A stretch of DNA of 64,000 nucleotides from Manihot esculenta (lineage: Eukaryota; Streptophyta; Magnoliopsida; Malpighiales; Euphorbiaceae), in assembly GCF_001659605.2 (NCBI RefSeq), contig NC_035166.2, positions 20,067,225 through 20,131,224 on the forward strand, written 5' to 3'. Each line of letters opens with the position of its first letter. Position 1 is the stretch's first letter. Below the pieces are notes generated by a model. That model did not search any database. It worked only from the letters and a program-made list of their open reading frames with translations, and was not told where the DNA came from. Positions 47,208-58,711 of this stretch are shown here, one piece after another. Position numbers and translations under genes: made by a program.

Positions 47208-47703
47208 AAAACGAAAGAGATTTTACTATCTCTAAAGTTTCCAGATCTACCCATTGAGATCCACATAAGGTACGAAAGTTTGAGCGGATAACCCAACTGA
47301 AAAGAAAGGTTCATTGTGCTAAAGAATATTTTGATGGTCTTTCAGATAATTTATTTTAATATTTATTAGATTTTATTACGGCTGATTTTTTCTTTGAAGT
47401 CTGGTGAATATTTTCTGTAAAAGGAAAAAAGGGTGAGTAATATATGTATTTATTGAAATTCTGAGGTCAGTCGTATATATATTAAAAAAATAAAAAAAAA
47501 TAAGAAAGAAGAAGGCGAGAGAAAGAGAAGAGGAGTCCGTGAGAAAAAGGGAGGTCAGAGCCGTTTTTAGCAAGACAGAAAGGAACTCAGCAAATCCGAC
47601 GACCACAGCGATAGATTGCTCGTTGAGATCGGACCCGCGCTCGAGCTCAGAATTGTGATCGAGCTCAGAGCCGTGTTTGAGATCGGCATCACATATCAGG
47701 TCG

Positions 47704-48088
47704 GATATTCCAGGTTACATGGTGGTGGGATTTGAAATGGTTCCCTGTAACTTTATGCATAATGCTCAGTCGGTGAAGAACACGAAAATGTATGAAAAGC
47801 ACCCATCTCTAATTAAATGTGATCCTACTACTGTCTCAACGCCAATTAAGGAGAGTGAGCCAATTGTATTTACCTATGAGGTCACATTTGAGGAGAGTGA
47901 TATCAAAGGTGCATTGATTCTCGAGCATGAATTCTCTAATGGTTATCACCTTCCTTGCTGGTATTGTCCTTGTCATTTTCTTGAGAACTGTGAGGCGGGA
48001 TCTGACCCGTTATGAGGAACCCGACAAGGAGGCTCAAGCACAGATGAATGAGGAATTATCTGGGTGGAAACTTGTTGTAGGGAATGTG
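47704..48088 (+). pseudogene. Captured fragment of a TM9SF/EMP70 family gene
   Basis: One frame reads IPGYMVVGFEMVPCNF ... KCDPTTVST ... IVFTYEVTFEESDIK. Shifted from about 47927 it reads NSLMVITFLAGIVLVIFLRT, RRDLTRYEE, EAQAQMNEELSGWKLVVG. These are diagnostic of the transmembrane 9 superfamily (endomembrane protein 70), multispanning Golgi/endosome proteins. The fragment covers the end of the lumenal domain and the first transmembrane helix. The 'WPSRWDAY' segment expected between the two frames is missing and replaced by about 20 unrelated bases. N-terminal and most transmembrane parts are absent, so no functional product is expected. The source gene is elsewhere in the genome. Confidence 0.85.
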
Positions 48089-48912
48089 ATTCTCTGTAAA
48101 GATTCTCTACTTTCGTTTCCACCTTAAGCACTGCAGATCCGCTATTTGGTACCTACCTCATTTATTATTTGTTTCACATGCTGATGATAGATTAATATTT
48201 TCAGTAATGTCAAGGATCACTAAATGGAAGCTGGAGAAAACAAAAGTGACGCATCAATACAACTCACGCAAAAGTGGTCGACATGGCTCTTAATTACTGG
48301 GAGGTAAGTACTCAAATTCTTTACAGATATTACAACAATACTATCATAAATGATTTATTAAAATTAGCTTATGCACGATCCACAACTACTGCAAGCAATT
48401 AATTATTTATTATCATCACCACCAGACAAACCTCAAAATCAAGAGTCTTTTACGCTACCTTCATTTATTGTTTTGCAGTTATTATTAATTACAGAATTAT
48501 AAAGTGTAAATAATACTTATACTTTTCACAATATTTTACATGTTCAGGCATAGTATTTTATAAATTGTTCATCTAAAGTATGAAACTAAGTGACATATAC
48601 GACATATTATTTATTGATGAATATTATTGAATTAACAACGAGCATTCTCGTTATATACGCTCTGTGCAAGCTCTTATTTTGCAGAAAAATTCAGAAAAAT
48701 GAACAAGACCTCAGTTAGGCACAAAACCAGCTGAGATGACGAAGCGACAGTAAGGCCAATGAGCCTGAATCTTACCCAAGACCTCAGTTAGGCACAAAAT
48801 CAGCTGAGATGACGAAGCGACAGTAAGGCCAATGAGCCTGAACCTTGCGCAAGACCTCCTAAGGGAGCAAAGAAGGCCGGCGGGATCACAAAGATATCTC
48901 CGGAACAAAAAT

Positions 48913-49400
48913 GGCCGGTGAGGATCTTAAAAGACCTCCCGGAGCACGAAGACCGGGATCCCCTAGAACTCTCGAAAAAACAAAGAAGACCGGGATCCCC
49001 TAGAACTCCCGGGAAAATAAAATAAAAACGGTCGGTGAGGATCTTAAAAGACCTCCCGGAGCACGAAGACCGGAATCCCCTAGAACTCCCGGGAAAACAA
49101 AGAAGACCGGGATCCCCTAGAACTCCCGGGAAAACAAAATAAAAACGGCCGGTGAGGATCTTAAAAGACCTCCCGGAGCACGAAGATCGGGATCCCCTAG
49201 AACTCCCGGGAAAACAAAAAAGACCGGGATCCCCTAGAACTCCCGGGAAAACAAAATAAAAACGGCCGGTGAGGATCTTAAAAGACCTCCCGGAGCACGA
49301 AGTCCGGGATCCCCTAGAACTCCCGGGAAAACAAAGAAGACCGGGATCCCCTAGAACTCCCGAGAAAACAAAACAATAACGGCCGGCGAAGATCTCCAAG
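48913..49400 (+). repeat. 117-bp satellite array in element 4
   Basis: Units start at 48913, 49030, 49147 and 49264, each exactly 117 bp, with a partial fifth at 49381. Each begins GGCCGGTGAGGATCTTAAAA and contains two copies of a sub-repeat with GACCGGGATCCCCTAGAACT and CCCGGGAAAAC. The long open minus-strand frame across it (48800-49459) is a by-product of a period divisible by three. Confidence 0.93.
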
Positions 49401-49440
49401 ATCTCCCAGAGCAACAAAGACCAGGATCCCCAAGATCTCC

Positions 49441-50285
49441 TGGCATAAGAAGACCTCACTGAGCCATAGAAGACCTCAGTGAGGTCCTGGCAAAAGAAGA
49501 CCTCACTGAGCCATAGAAGACCTCAGTGAGGTCCTGGCAAAAGAAGACCTCACTGAGCCATAGAAGACCTCAGTGAGGTCCTGGCAAAAGAAGACCTCAC
49601 TGAGACATAGAAGACCTCAGTGAGGTCCTGGCAAAAGAAGACCTCACTGAGCCATAGAAGACCTCACTGAGCCATAGAAGACCTTAGTGAGGTCCTGGCA
49701 AAAGAAAACCTCCCTGAGACATAGAAGACCTCAGTGAGGTCCTGGCAAAAGAAGACCTCACTGAGACATAGAAGACCTCAGTGAGGTCCTGGCAAAAGAA
49801 GACCTCACTGAGCCATAGAAGACCTCAGTGAGGTCCTGGTAAAAGAAGACCTCATTGAGCCATAGAAGACCTCAGTGAGATCCTAGCAAAAGAAGACCTC
49901 ACTGAGCCATAGAAGACCTCAGTGAGGTCCTGGCAAAAGAAGACCTCACTGAGACATAGAAGACCTCAGTGAGTCTCAGTGAGGTCCTGGTAAAAGAAGA
50001 CCTCACTGAGCCATAGAAGACCTCAGTGAGGTCCTGGCAAAAGAAGACCTCACTGAGCCATAGAAGACCTCAGTGAGGTCCTGGCAAAAGAAGACCTCAC
50101 TGAGACATAGAAGACCTCACTGAGGTCCTAGTAAAAGAAGACCTCAGTGAGGTCCTGACAAAAGAAGACCTCACTGAGCCATAGAAGACCTCAGTGAGGT
50201 CCTGGCAAAAGAAGACCTCACTGAGACATAGAAGACCTCAGTGAGGTCCTGGCAAAAGAAGACCTCACTGAGCCATAGAAGACCT
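49441..50285 (+). repeat. 47-bp satellite array in element 4, about 18 units
   Basis: Tandem unit of 47 bp built from two related halves, AGAAGACCTCACTGAGCCAT and AGAAGACCTCAGTGAGGTCC plus TGGCAAA. CCTCACTGAG and CTCAGTGAGG are a 10-bp inverted repeat, so each unit can form a hairpin with an 11-base loop. A few units are partial or rearranged (near 49970 and 50110). Confidence 0.94.
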
Positions 50286-51528
50286 TAACTGCATACCAAA
50301 ATACAAAGCCAAACAGAGAATCAGGGGCAATCATAAGAGGCACCGACCTCGAGAATTGACTGCTAGCACTAAACCAACTCAGCTGGCCTAGAGAGAGGTC
50401 CAGGCAACAAAGAGCCCGCAAAACACTCGAGAGCAGACAGCCCATAAATTCTAGGGGGCAAAAAACGTACACGAGAGTCCAACACTCAGATAAAAAATCA
50501 AGAAGGCAAGACGGTCAAATCCAAAACAGATAGTCCGACCTCTGCAATCCAGGGTCGATCTCCCCAGAAGCTTGGAGGGACTCTAGGTCTGCACCAACAG
50601 GGCTGTGAGCCTATAAAAGAAAAAGTTAAAGCCGAACAAACAAGCAGTCAGACTGAAACACAGCCCGTATAAGGCTCGACAAGAAAGCAAGAAATCAAGT
50701 CTGACTTTACAAAAGAGCTCGGGGCATCAAAACTGAAGAAAGTGAAATTCCGAACTTCGGAGCTCGCGATATAGGCAGCATCACAGGCTATAGGCACAAA
50801 AGCCTAAGCAAAAAGCAAAGAACGAGCTCCCAGCTCGAATGAATTTGCAACAGGAAAACACTCAAGTAGAATAAAGATAAATACAGAAGAAATAATAGAG
50901 AACCGAGCTCCCTCTACGAAAAGGCCCACAAATGCAGGAACGCATAAAAGGATAAACGAAGGCGAAGGACCATGCTCACAGCTCGGATTAACTCACAATA
51001 AACAAACGTTCAGCAAGAATAACCCAGGAAGAGGAAAAAAGAACGAGTACTCTATCCCAGTGGAGCTCACAGCTCAAACCGCACCGACTACCAGAAGATG
51101 ATCTCAAGAGGAACAAGGTATTATATTCCTGAGCTCGCAACAATGACGAGATCGTGAGCCAAAAACAGAAATGCCCTCATGAGAATAAGAAAAACTCGCA
51201 AGTCAGAAACTTAACCAGACTCCGAGCTCTTAGCCCGGGTCGGTTCGACCAGCAAAGACCTAGTAGAGCCGGCCTAGTCCATCAAATAAGTAAAGTTGAC
51301 AAAACCAGAAGACAGTGTGAGTAGAAAATAATGACGAGGCACAGGCTGAGGTGAAATATCATTCATCATCAAATACACATCTCCAGATCGCCATACATTT
51401 AAACACCAAAGCAAAGAGATAAAAAAATAAGGCAAGAAAAGGACGTTTTGACAAGAGCTGTTCTTGAGCTGCACGGTCATTAGTGGAGCCTAAGTATTTA
51501 CCCCCTCACCAGTCATGGAATAACTGCT
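50286..51528 (+). other. Non-coding 3' internal region of element 4
   Basis: About 1.2 kb of balanced base composition unlike the AT-rich flanks, with recurring 'GAGCTC' and 'CTCACAGCTC' words. No gag or pol homology and no long ORF. Probably structural sequence of the non-autonomous element. Confidence 0.6.
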
Positions 51529-51543
51529 GAGGAGGTAAAGGGG
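51529..51543 (+). promoter_or_regulatory. Element 4 polypurine tract
   Basis: GAGGAGGTAAAGGGG, one pyrimidine only, four bases before the 3' LTR. Confidence 0.7.
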
Positions 51544-51547
51544 CAAT

Positions 51548-52176
51548 TGATAACCTCCAGATCTTTCCTAGCCCAGGAATAAGGTCGGGTCCAAAAGAAG
51601 GCCACAGGTCCAAAGCCCATCAGATCATACACTCGAGAGGCAGCTCGACTTCACGAGCCTGGGCCGGCAACCCAGGATGATCCGGATCAGATATGAGCAC
51701 AAGCCCCATAAGAGAGTAGGCCCAATCACTCACCAGCCCTACCCGCATGCGCTCTATAGAACATTAAATGGCCATTACGCATGGAGCAGGTGCCTGACAC
51801 GCCCGTACATACGGGCCTGATTGACAAGGACAGGAAGCACTATATACTGGGGGGTCTTCTCTTGCAAGGGGGTATCTTCTTCTTTTTCTTCTTCTGCCTG
51901 GACTCCATTTTTATTTTCTCTGCAACTCTTGTCTAAGGACACGACTCTTATTCAGGAAACCTGACTTGAACGTCGGAGGGTCTCCGCCGGGGCATCCCTG
52001 GTGGACCCCTGACCCCCTTTTCCCTTGTTTTGCAGGTCCTTTCCTCAAAGAAAACATGGAGAGACCCATTTGACAGACCCATCAGAGAGCCCAAAAAGGA
52101 ATCAGATCCATATAATAGGGGACGAGAGAGAACCAGATCTATCGGATATGGAGTCCAGGGAGATTTAGAGTTATCA
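51548..52176 (+). repeat. Element 4 3' LTR
   Basis: 629 bp with the same termini as the 5' LTR, followed by CTTCA. It carries about 19 substitutions and one 1-bp indel relative to the 5' copy. Confidence 0.93.
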
Positions 52177-55100
52177 CTTCATATTATCAATTTTATAATG
52201 AATTGATTAGATTTTCCAATTGAGAATGGTCCATTTTTAACTTTATTGTAAATTTTAAAATAAGTTAATATGATTGCTAATCTTAAATAATTAGATTTGA
52301 TATGTTTTTTCAATATCTGTTAATGCTTTTCTTTCGTCTAGTAAAATTTTGATTTTATAATTTAAATTTGTTTTGTAATGTATTAAGTTTAAAGAAATTA
52401 AAAAATTTCAATAAAAACATTTTTATAATAAAAAAAATTTATGACGATGACTTAAGAGCTTCTTAATTAATCCTTTTAAAAAAAGAAACTGATACCCATT
52501 GTACTTATTTTCTTCTAAACAAAATAATGATAATAGTTATAGTTTAAGTAATCATTATAAAATCATATATGGATTTAATTTTTTTAGTTTAGTTTTTAAA
52601 AAATCAATTAAATTTAATTTTTTTAAATTAAAATTAAAATTTTTTTCAAATAAAAAATTATTTAAAAATTAAATTGATTTTTTAAAAAATTTTCATTTCA
52701 AAAAATGTAAAGTTATTCTCATCTTATAACAGTTTATTTATAAACATTTTATTGGCATTTTATATTTTATGTTCATTTTTAATTAATGTACAAGAAAATA
52801 AAAAAAAAATAGAGTATCGACGTTAAAAAAACTCAGGTCCACCTTAATATAAAAAATTAAAATTTAATTAATAAAAAATTACATATATAATTACAATAAA
52901 ATAAAAAATATACAATTTTTTTTGGTATTAATTTTCTAATTTATTATTTATTCTTTGTACTTAATTTTATATATTTTGATAGCTGGTTTCAATATTTCTT
53001 AAAATATTTAAATATATAAATTCAATTGCAATCCAAAATTACTCTTAGCTCCTACCCTTATTTAATTGAAAATAATTCAGTTAAGTAACTTTTTAAAAAG
53101 TGTTAAATTATTTTATGAAAAAATCACTTTTGCTTTTTCATTTCAATTCAACAATGCCTTAGTCTCATCATCAAACAATTGGCCATGTGAACTGGTGTAA
53201 AATCTAAAGATCATTTCCATTACTGCTATCGCAGAAGCTTCGCTTTGCTTTCTTTCCTTCTAGTCGGTAGAATTTAAAGCAAAATTAGTCATTTATCTAG
53301 ACGTTTCACAGATTTTAAAATTTGTGATTTATAATAATCGTAATATAAATATATTTTATTATTAAATAGGGACGGAGCTGCGATAGTATCAATGGCCATG
53401 GCTCCTAACAAATTTCAAATCATATAAGGGTATTTAAGTAGTTTTATTTATAATAAAAAAATTATCATTATATCTTTATACATTTAAAAATTTTATTAAT
53501 TATTCCTTATTTAAAAATTACTCAATTAAAATATTTTTTATTTTATAAAATTAAATTTTTTAATTTTTTATCAAATAAATTTTTATCTGTTTTCATATTA
53601 TTTAGTTCATTTAATTTTAATATTTATTTTTTTATTCCTCTTAATTTTTTTATTTTTTTTCCATTTAAAAATTTTATTTTTTATTTTTAAAATCTCAACT
53701 CCCATGCGTAAATATTTTTTCAAAATTATTTACTCATTACATAATTTTATACGCTATTTTACTATTAAAAAGTAATTATCTCACTTAATTAGTTTCTAAT
53801 CTATTTATATAATTGAAATTATTTATTAAATTATGAGAAATATATTTTAAATTTTTATAAATAAAAGTGTTTTATAATTAATATTTTATTAATTAATGAG
53901 TTTTATGTGCTATTTAAATTTAAAAATAATTTAATTTTAAAAATATAAATTTAATGGATAATAAGTTAGATAATTTAAATTTAAAAATATTTAAATATAA
54001 ATAAAGTATTATTTTATATAGATAATAAGTTAGATTATTTAAATTTGAAAAAAATGAAATGAAAATATTATTTTTATAATTAATGAATTAAATAATTTAA
54101 TTTAAAAAATAAATTTTATAATAAATATTATATTAAATTATTGTATTACTTTATATTATTATTTTTTTATGAGTTTGCTGGTTACCACAATTATAGTAGG
54201 AAATTTTTTTTTCTATAATAAATATTATTAAAAATCGATCACAACCATATTAGAAATTTTTTTTTTATAATAAATATTATTAAAAGTTGATTGCATAATA
54301 GAATGAGAGAATTATGAGAGATGAGTTATTGATCGATTCTTCACTTATTTTTGAAAGATATATTTGTAAAAATAAAAATGAAGTTGTTATTAATATATTT
54401 TAATTAATAAAAATAGATAAATTGTAATTTAATTATAATATTTTATAATTTTTTAAATATATTAATTTTATGTATTTTATTTTTATTGACCATTTATTAA
54501 AATTGGACCTCCAAACAAATTTTTTTGATCTGTGGCTGCTATTAAAAAATAATAGATGATTTCTCTAAAATATTTAGATGATTTATCGTTCAACTTCAAT
54601 TTAGCTGAGAGAGTTAAATAGTGGAGAAGAGTGTAACTATGCATCTCATGCTATATATTTAAAAAATAATAATATTTAAAAAATATGAGAGAAAAAATCA
54701 TAAAAAAATATATAGACAGGAATTGTACTAATAAATTTTATATAAAATAAATAATGAAGATTATATTTTTATGGAAAGTGAGGATATTAAAATTATTATA
54801 ATTATTAATATAATAAATTATAGTAATTTAAGTGTAATACTTTGGTTGTTTAATATTTATAAAATTGATTTAAATATTATAATTTTATTTTTTATTATAT
54901 TTTAATTATTTATATTTATTAATTTTTTATAATTATTTAAATTGAATAAAATTTTAATTTGATAATATTTTATATAATTAATTTTATTAAATTATAGTTA
55001 TTTTACATTTTTATTACAGTTAATATTTTTTATAATAATTTTAATTTTATATATAGTATTTGTAATTAAATTATATTAGTTATAATTTTATAAAATTATC

Positions 55101-55614
55101 AAATAAATAAATAGTAATACTGTAACTTTTTATGTAATTTTTTGTTATAGAGTTATTGCTATATAGTAAATATATATATTTTTTATACTGTGTTTATTTA
55201 ATTTTTATAAATATATTTTTAATTTTTTATTTATCATTTATTATTAAAATAAAAAATAATAAAATATTAAAAAATTATATAGTAGTGATAATAAATATAA
55301 TAAAAATGATTTTTATTATATTAAAAAGTAATAAAAAATTAAAAGATTATATATTAATAGTGATTAAAAAATAATAAATTATATTTATTATAAATATGTA
55401 GTATTAATTGTGTAACTCGTCAATTTTTTATAAGTGAGTTTAATAGTGACGCTTATCAATCTCTCATCAAATATATATATAAATTTATTATTTATTAATA
55501 AAAAAATTATAAAGAGGTATTATAAATTTAAATATATTATTTTTCACATTTTATAATTAATAAAAATAATTAGTTATTTTAAAAATATAAGTAATTTTTA
55601 ATTTTTATTTATAA

Positions 55615-55617
<3 letters not shown>

Positions 55618-55684
<67 letters not shown>
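55618..55684. repeat. (AT)n microsatellite
   Basis: About 33 uninterrupted AT units. Two short further runs occur at 55719-55728 and 55757-55767. Confidence 0.97.
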
Positions 55685-55689
<5 letters not shown>

Positions 55690-55690
<1 letters not shown>

Positions 55691-55808
55691 TTAAGTCTTT
55701 CCATTACTGGTCGTCAATATATATATATAGAAATTTTCCATTGCTGGTCAGGTCAATATATATATATAAATAAGTTTTTTAAGTCTTTCCATTGCTGGTC
55801 AGGTCAAT
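55690..55808 (+). repeat. Short minisatellite, three units
   Basis: Three imperfect copies of a unit with TTTCCATTGCTGGTCAGGTC and AATATATATATA, about 45-60 bp each, directly after the AT microsatellite. Confidence 0.8.
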
Positions 55809-56422
55809 GGTGAAAACTACGGCTTTAAATGACGCCCTTTTTAAATTATGAGATTTGTATGCTATAATCATAATATGACTGGATAACATTTGAGCGGGCA
55901 TAAGGAAAGTCACGTGATTAAAGTCATCGCTATTCAGAGCTCAGAATGAGTTCAAACAGTCTGACTAACATGATGTCCAGACTTGTGCGTCCGACCCTCA
56001 AACTCTTTGTACGTTCTTACAAACTTTTAAATATTCGTGTTTCAGCCGCCCTGACTTAATATGTGTCTGTCAAAAATAGTATGATCTTATTCAATTAAGC
56101 GTTAAATGCATATAAATATCATTTTCATTTTATCTTTTTTCAACCTATTTTAACTCCTCTGCAACTCATAAATTTAAACCTCCGGAATACTTCACACCCA
56201 TGAACATTACTACCATCGTTTACTACCCAAAACTCTTAACCAGTTACCAGACCAGTGTCTTGACCACGTTCCTCGAGGATTTTGAGTTATCACAGTCAAT
56301 GCCCAAGTCTTCTCTATCAAATTTCCAAGTCAAGCTGCCGTGTTTAGCTCCTAAACAAAGCCGTCAACGGACCTCCCTATAACCCATATCCAACAATGAT
56401 TTGCCACTGAGATCTCACGCTA

Positions 56423-58711
56423 ATGGAAGCTCTCTGTTTCCTTGTATTGCTTGCGCTGTTTCACCCAGCAGCTTCTTATTCTCCGGAAGACATAGATTCC
56501 TTTTTCAAGAAATGCCCGCCAGTTGATTGTGGAAAGCTCGGCAAGGTCATCATACCTTTCACCAATACAACACTTCCTGAGAATTGCGCTCCTTTTGTGG
56601 TGGATGATTGCAATAAACAACATCAAAAGATACAACTGGAGAGGGGAGGAAGATGGTACCAAGTTGAAAACATCTCTCAGTCTAATTCCCTTTTTATTAC
56701 TGACACAGAGTTCCAGAAGCAGCTGAATTCCAGGAACTGTCAATCCTTCAACAATTTGAGATTTCCCAGTTTGCAATTTGCTTCTTTTGTAATCACACAA
56801 AATCTTACCCTGTTCAAATGCAGCCATGAATCCAATCTTAGTCCCCATCCCCATTTTGATTTTAGTTATAAAAGGTGCGAGAACTTCGTCATCTATTACA
56901 CATACATGAACAGAACTCTGCCAAGTCCTCCCACTAACTGTTCAATTCTTCAGCTTCCCATAAAAATAAACCATGGCTATGGCGACATTTTTTATCTGTT
57001 AACTGCTACTTTCTCTCTTCAAGTGTACTGGTGGTTGGAATGTTACATGTGTCAAGTATCATACAAAGGTAAATGCCAATGTGTTGATGCACATGGAAAA
57101 CCAAGAGGTACATGTCTGCATATACTATGATTCAATTCCCCATATTTATCAATGAGAATAAAATTTTGGCTTGTTAGATTTTTTGTTTCTTTTAGTTTTT
57201 GCATTATTGTATTAAAATATCAGAATATGCCAGTTTGGAAAAGGAAATAACAGAGTTTCTTTTTCACTTCTTATGCAGTATCCAAAAGGAAGCTACAACT
57301 AGGTAACATCCTTAACATCAAATTTCTCTAACATTTATGTCTTTTCTATTACATTCAATAAAATAATTCTGTTATTGTAGATTTCCACTATCTAATGTAA
57401 ATTAATCTTATTCTCTCTCTACTAAATTTAGGTCTCATATGCGTTTCTGCCTCCATTGTGATTGTTTTGCTCATAATCTTCATTTGGTGTCGATATAAGA
57501 GAAAGAAGGATGCTTGCTCAAACACTCCCTCAGTCATTACAGCATCCAATCTCTCCCCCAAATCAGACATAGAAGAAGACGATGTCTACTTTAAGGTCCC
57601 TATTTTTTCCTACACTAAGCTTGAAGAAGCCACAAATAATTTTGACCCAGAAACTGAGCTTGGAATTGGAGGGTTTGGAGCTGTATACTATGGTAAAGAG
57701 CCATATCTATGTTCTTTGAGCTGCAAAACATTTTCTTTAAGAAAATAAAAAAGAATAAAGCAAACTGAAAGTGCTTTTTATTGTCCAGGAAAACTACAAG
57801 ATGGGAGGGAAGTTGCCATCAAGCGCCTGTATGCACATCACTACAGAAGAGTTCAGCAGTTCATGAATGAAATAGAAATCCTCACACGCCTTCGCCACAA
57901 AAATCTTTTGTCTCTTTATGGGTGTACTTCACTCCACAGCCATGAGCTCCTCCTTGTCTATGAATATATCCCCAATGGCACCGTTGCTGATCATCTCCAT
58001 GGCAATGGAATCCACTCTAGTCAACTAAATTGGCCAATTCGTATGAGGATTGCCATAGAAACAGCTAGCGCTTTGGCATACCTCCATGCTTCTGATATTA
58101 TTCATAGGGATGTGAAAACTAATAACATTCTTCTTGACAACAGTTACAACGTTAAAGTTGCAGATTTTGGGCTTTCCAGGTTGTTGCCCAGTGATGCCAC
58201 CCATGTCTCAACTGCTCCACAAGGGACTCCTGGCTATGTTGATCCAGAGTATAACCAATTTTACCAGCTAACTAATAAGAGTGATGTCTATAGCTTTGGT
58301 GTTGTCCTTATTGAACTCATATCATCAAAGCCTGCTGTTGATATCACTAGGCATCGGCATGAGATCAGTTTGGCAAACTTAGCCATAAACAAGATTCAAA
58401 AACACACTTACGATGAGTTGATCGACCCATGTCTAGGTCATCAGTCAAATAAGGAAGTTAAAAGAATGATAATTTCAGTTGCAGAGCTGGCCTTGCAGTG
58501 CTTGCAACATGATAAAGAATTGAGACCTTCTATGGATGAGGTATTGGAAGAACTACAGAGAACTGGAAGTGGGAAGTATGAGTTGAAGAATATAGAGGAG
58601 GAGCACAATGATCATGATATCTCAAAGAGCAAGGAGCTGCAATCTTCACAGCCAAATTGTGATGAGATTGCATTACTGAAAAATATTCAGCCACCAACTT
58701 CACCTGATTAA
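56423..58711 (+). CDS. LRK10L: LRK10-like receptor kinase, copy 2
   Basis: Exons 56423-57107, 57279-57302, 57432-57692 and 57789-58711, GT-AG, same phases as copy 1, giving 630 aa. Signal peptide about 1-18 (CFLVLLALF). The ectodomain (to about 228) starts with a GUB_WAK-like CPPVDCGKLGKVIIPF motif but ends CYMCQVSYKGKCQC, without the SGGxCG signature of copy 1. Transmembrane helix about 240-258 (SIVIVLLIIFIW). Kinase: Gly loop GIGGFGAVYYG (314), Lys335, HRD 429-431, DFG 449, activation segment GTPGYVDPEY. Expected at the plasma membrane as an active RD kinase. The kinase domain is very close to copy 1, the ectodomain much less so, suggesting altered ligand recognition after tandem duplication. 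Confidence 0.92.

Larger units (their letters stand above)
46563..52176 (+). mobile_element. Element 4: non-autonomous LTR retrotransposon with captured gene
   Basis: 5614 bp flanked by CTTCA (46558-46562 and 52177-52181), with LTRs of 628 and 629 bp, primer site at 47193 and polypurine tract at 51529. No gag or pol. Internal contents in order: captured TM9SF fragment, 117-bp satellite, 47-bp satellite, about 1.2 kb of non-coding DNA. LTR start, an LTR block and the primer site resemble the Tat host, so a Tat-lineage element probably supplied its proteins. By eye the LTRs differ at about 19 sites (about 3%). Confidence 0.93.
52177..56422. other. Intergenic, extremely AT-rich
   Basis: About 4.2 kb with no convincing gene; the small ORFs (for example 55156-55374) are low-complexity Ile/Lys/Phe runs. 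Holds an AT microsatellite and a short minisatellite near 55.6-55.8 kb. The last 600 bp are less AT-rich and probably contain the promoter of the second kinase gene, with TATAAATA near 56112 and a CACGTG at about 55911. Confidence 0.7.

Noticed and set aside
48800..49459. 219-codon minus-strand ORF with Ser/Gly-rich repeats
   Set aside because: Produced by the 117-bp satellite, whose length is divisible by three. It is antisense to the element and has no family features.
49441..50285. Regular direct repeats resembling a CRISPR array
   Set aside because: Units are contiguous with no unique spacers, and the context is a plant retrotransposon.
55156..55374. 72-codon ORF
   Set aside because: Low-complexity Ile/Lys/Phe translation of AT-rich DNA.
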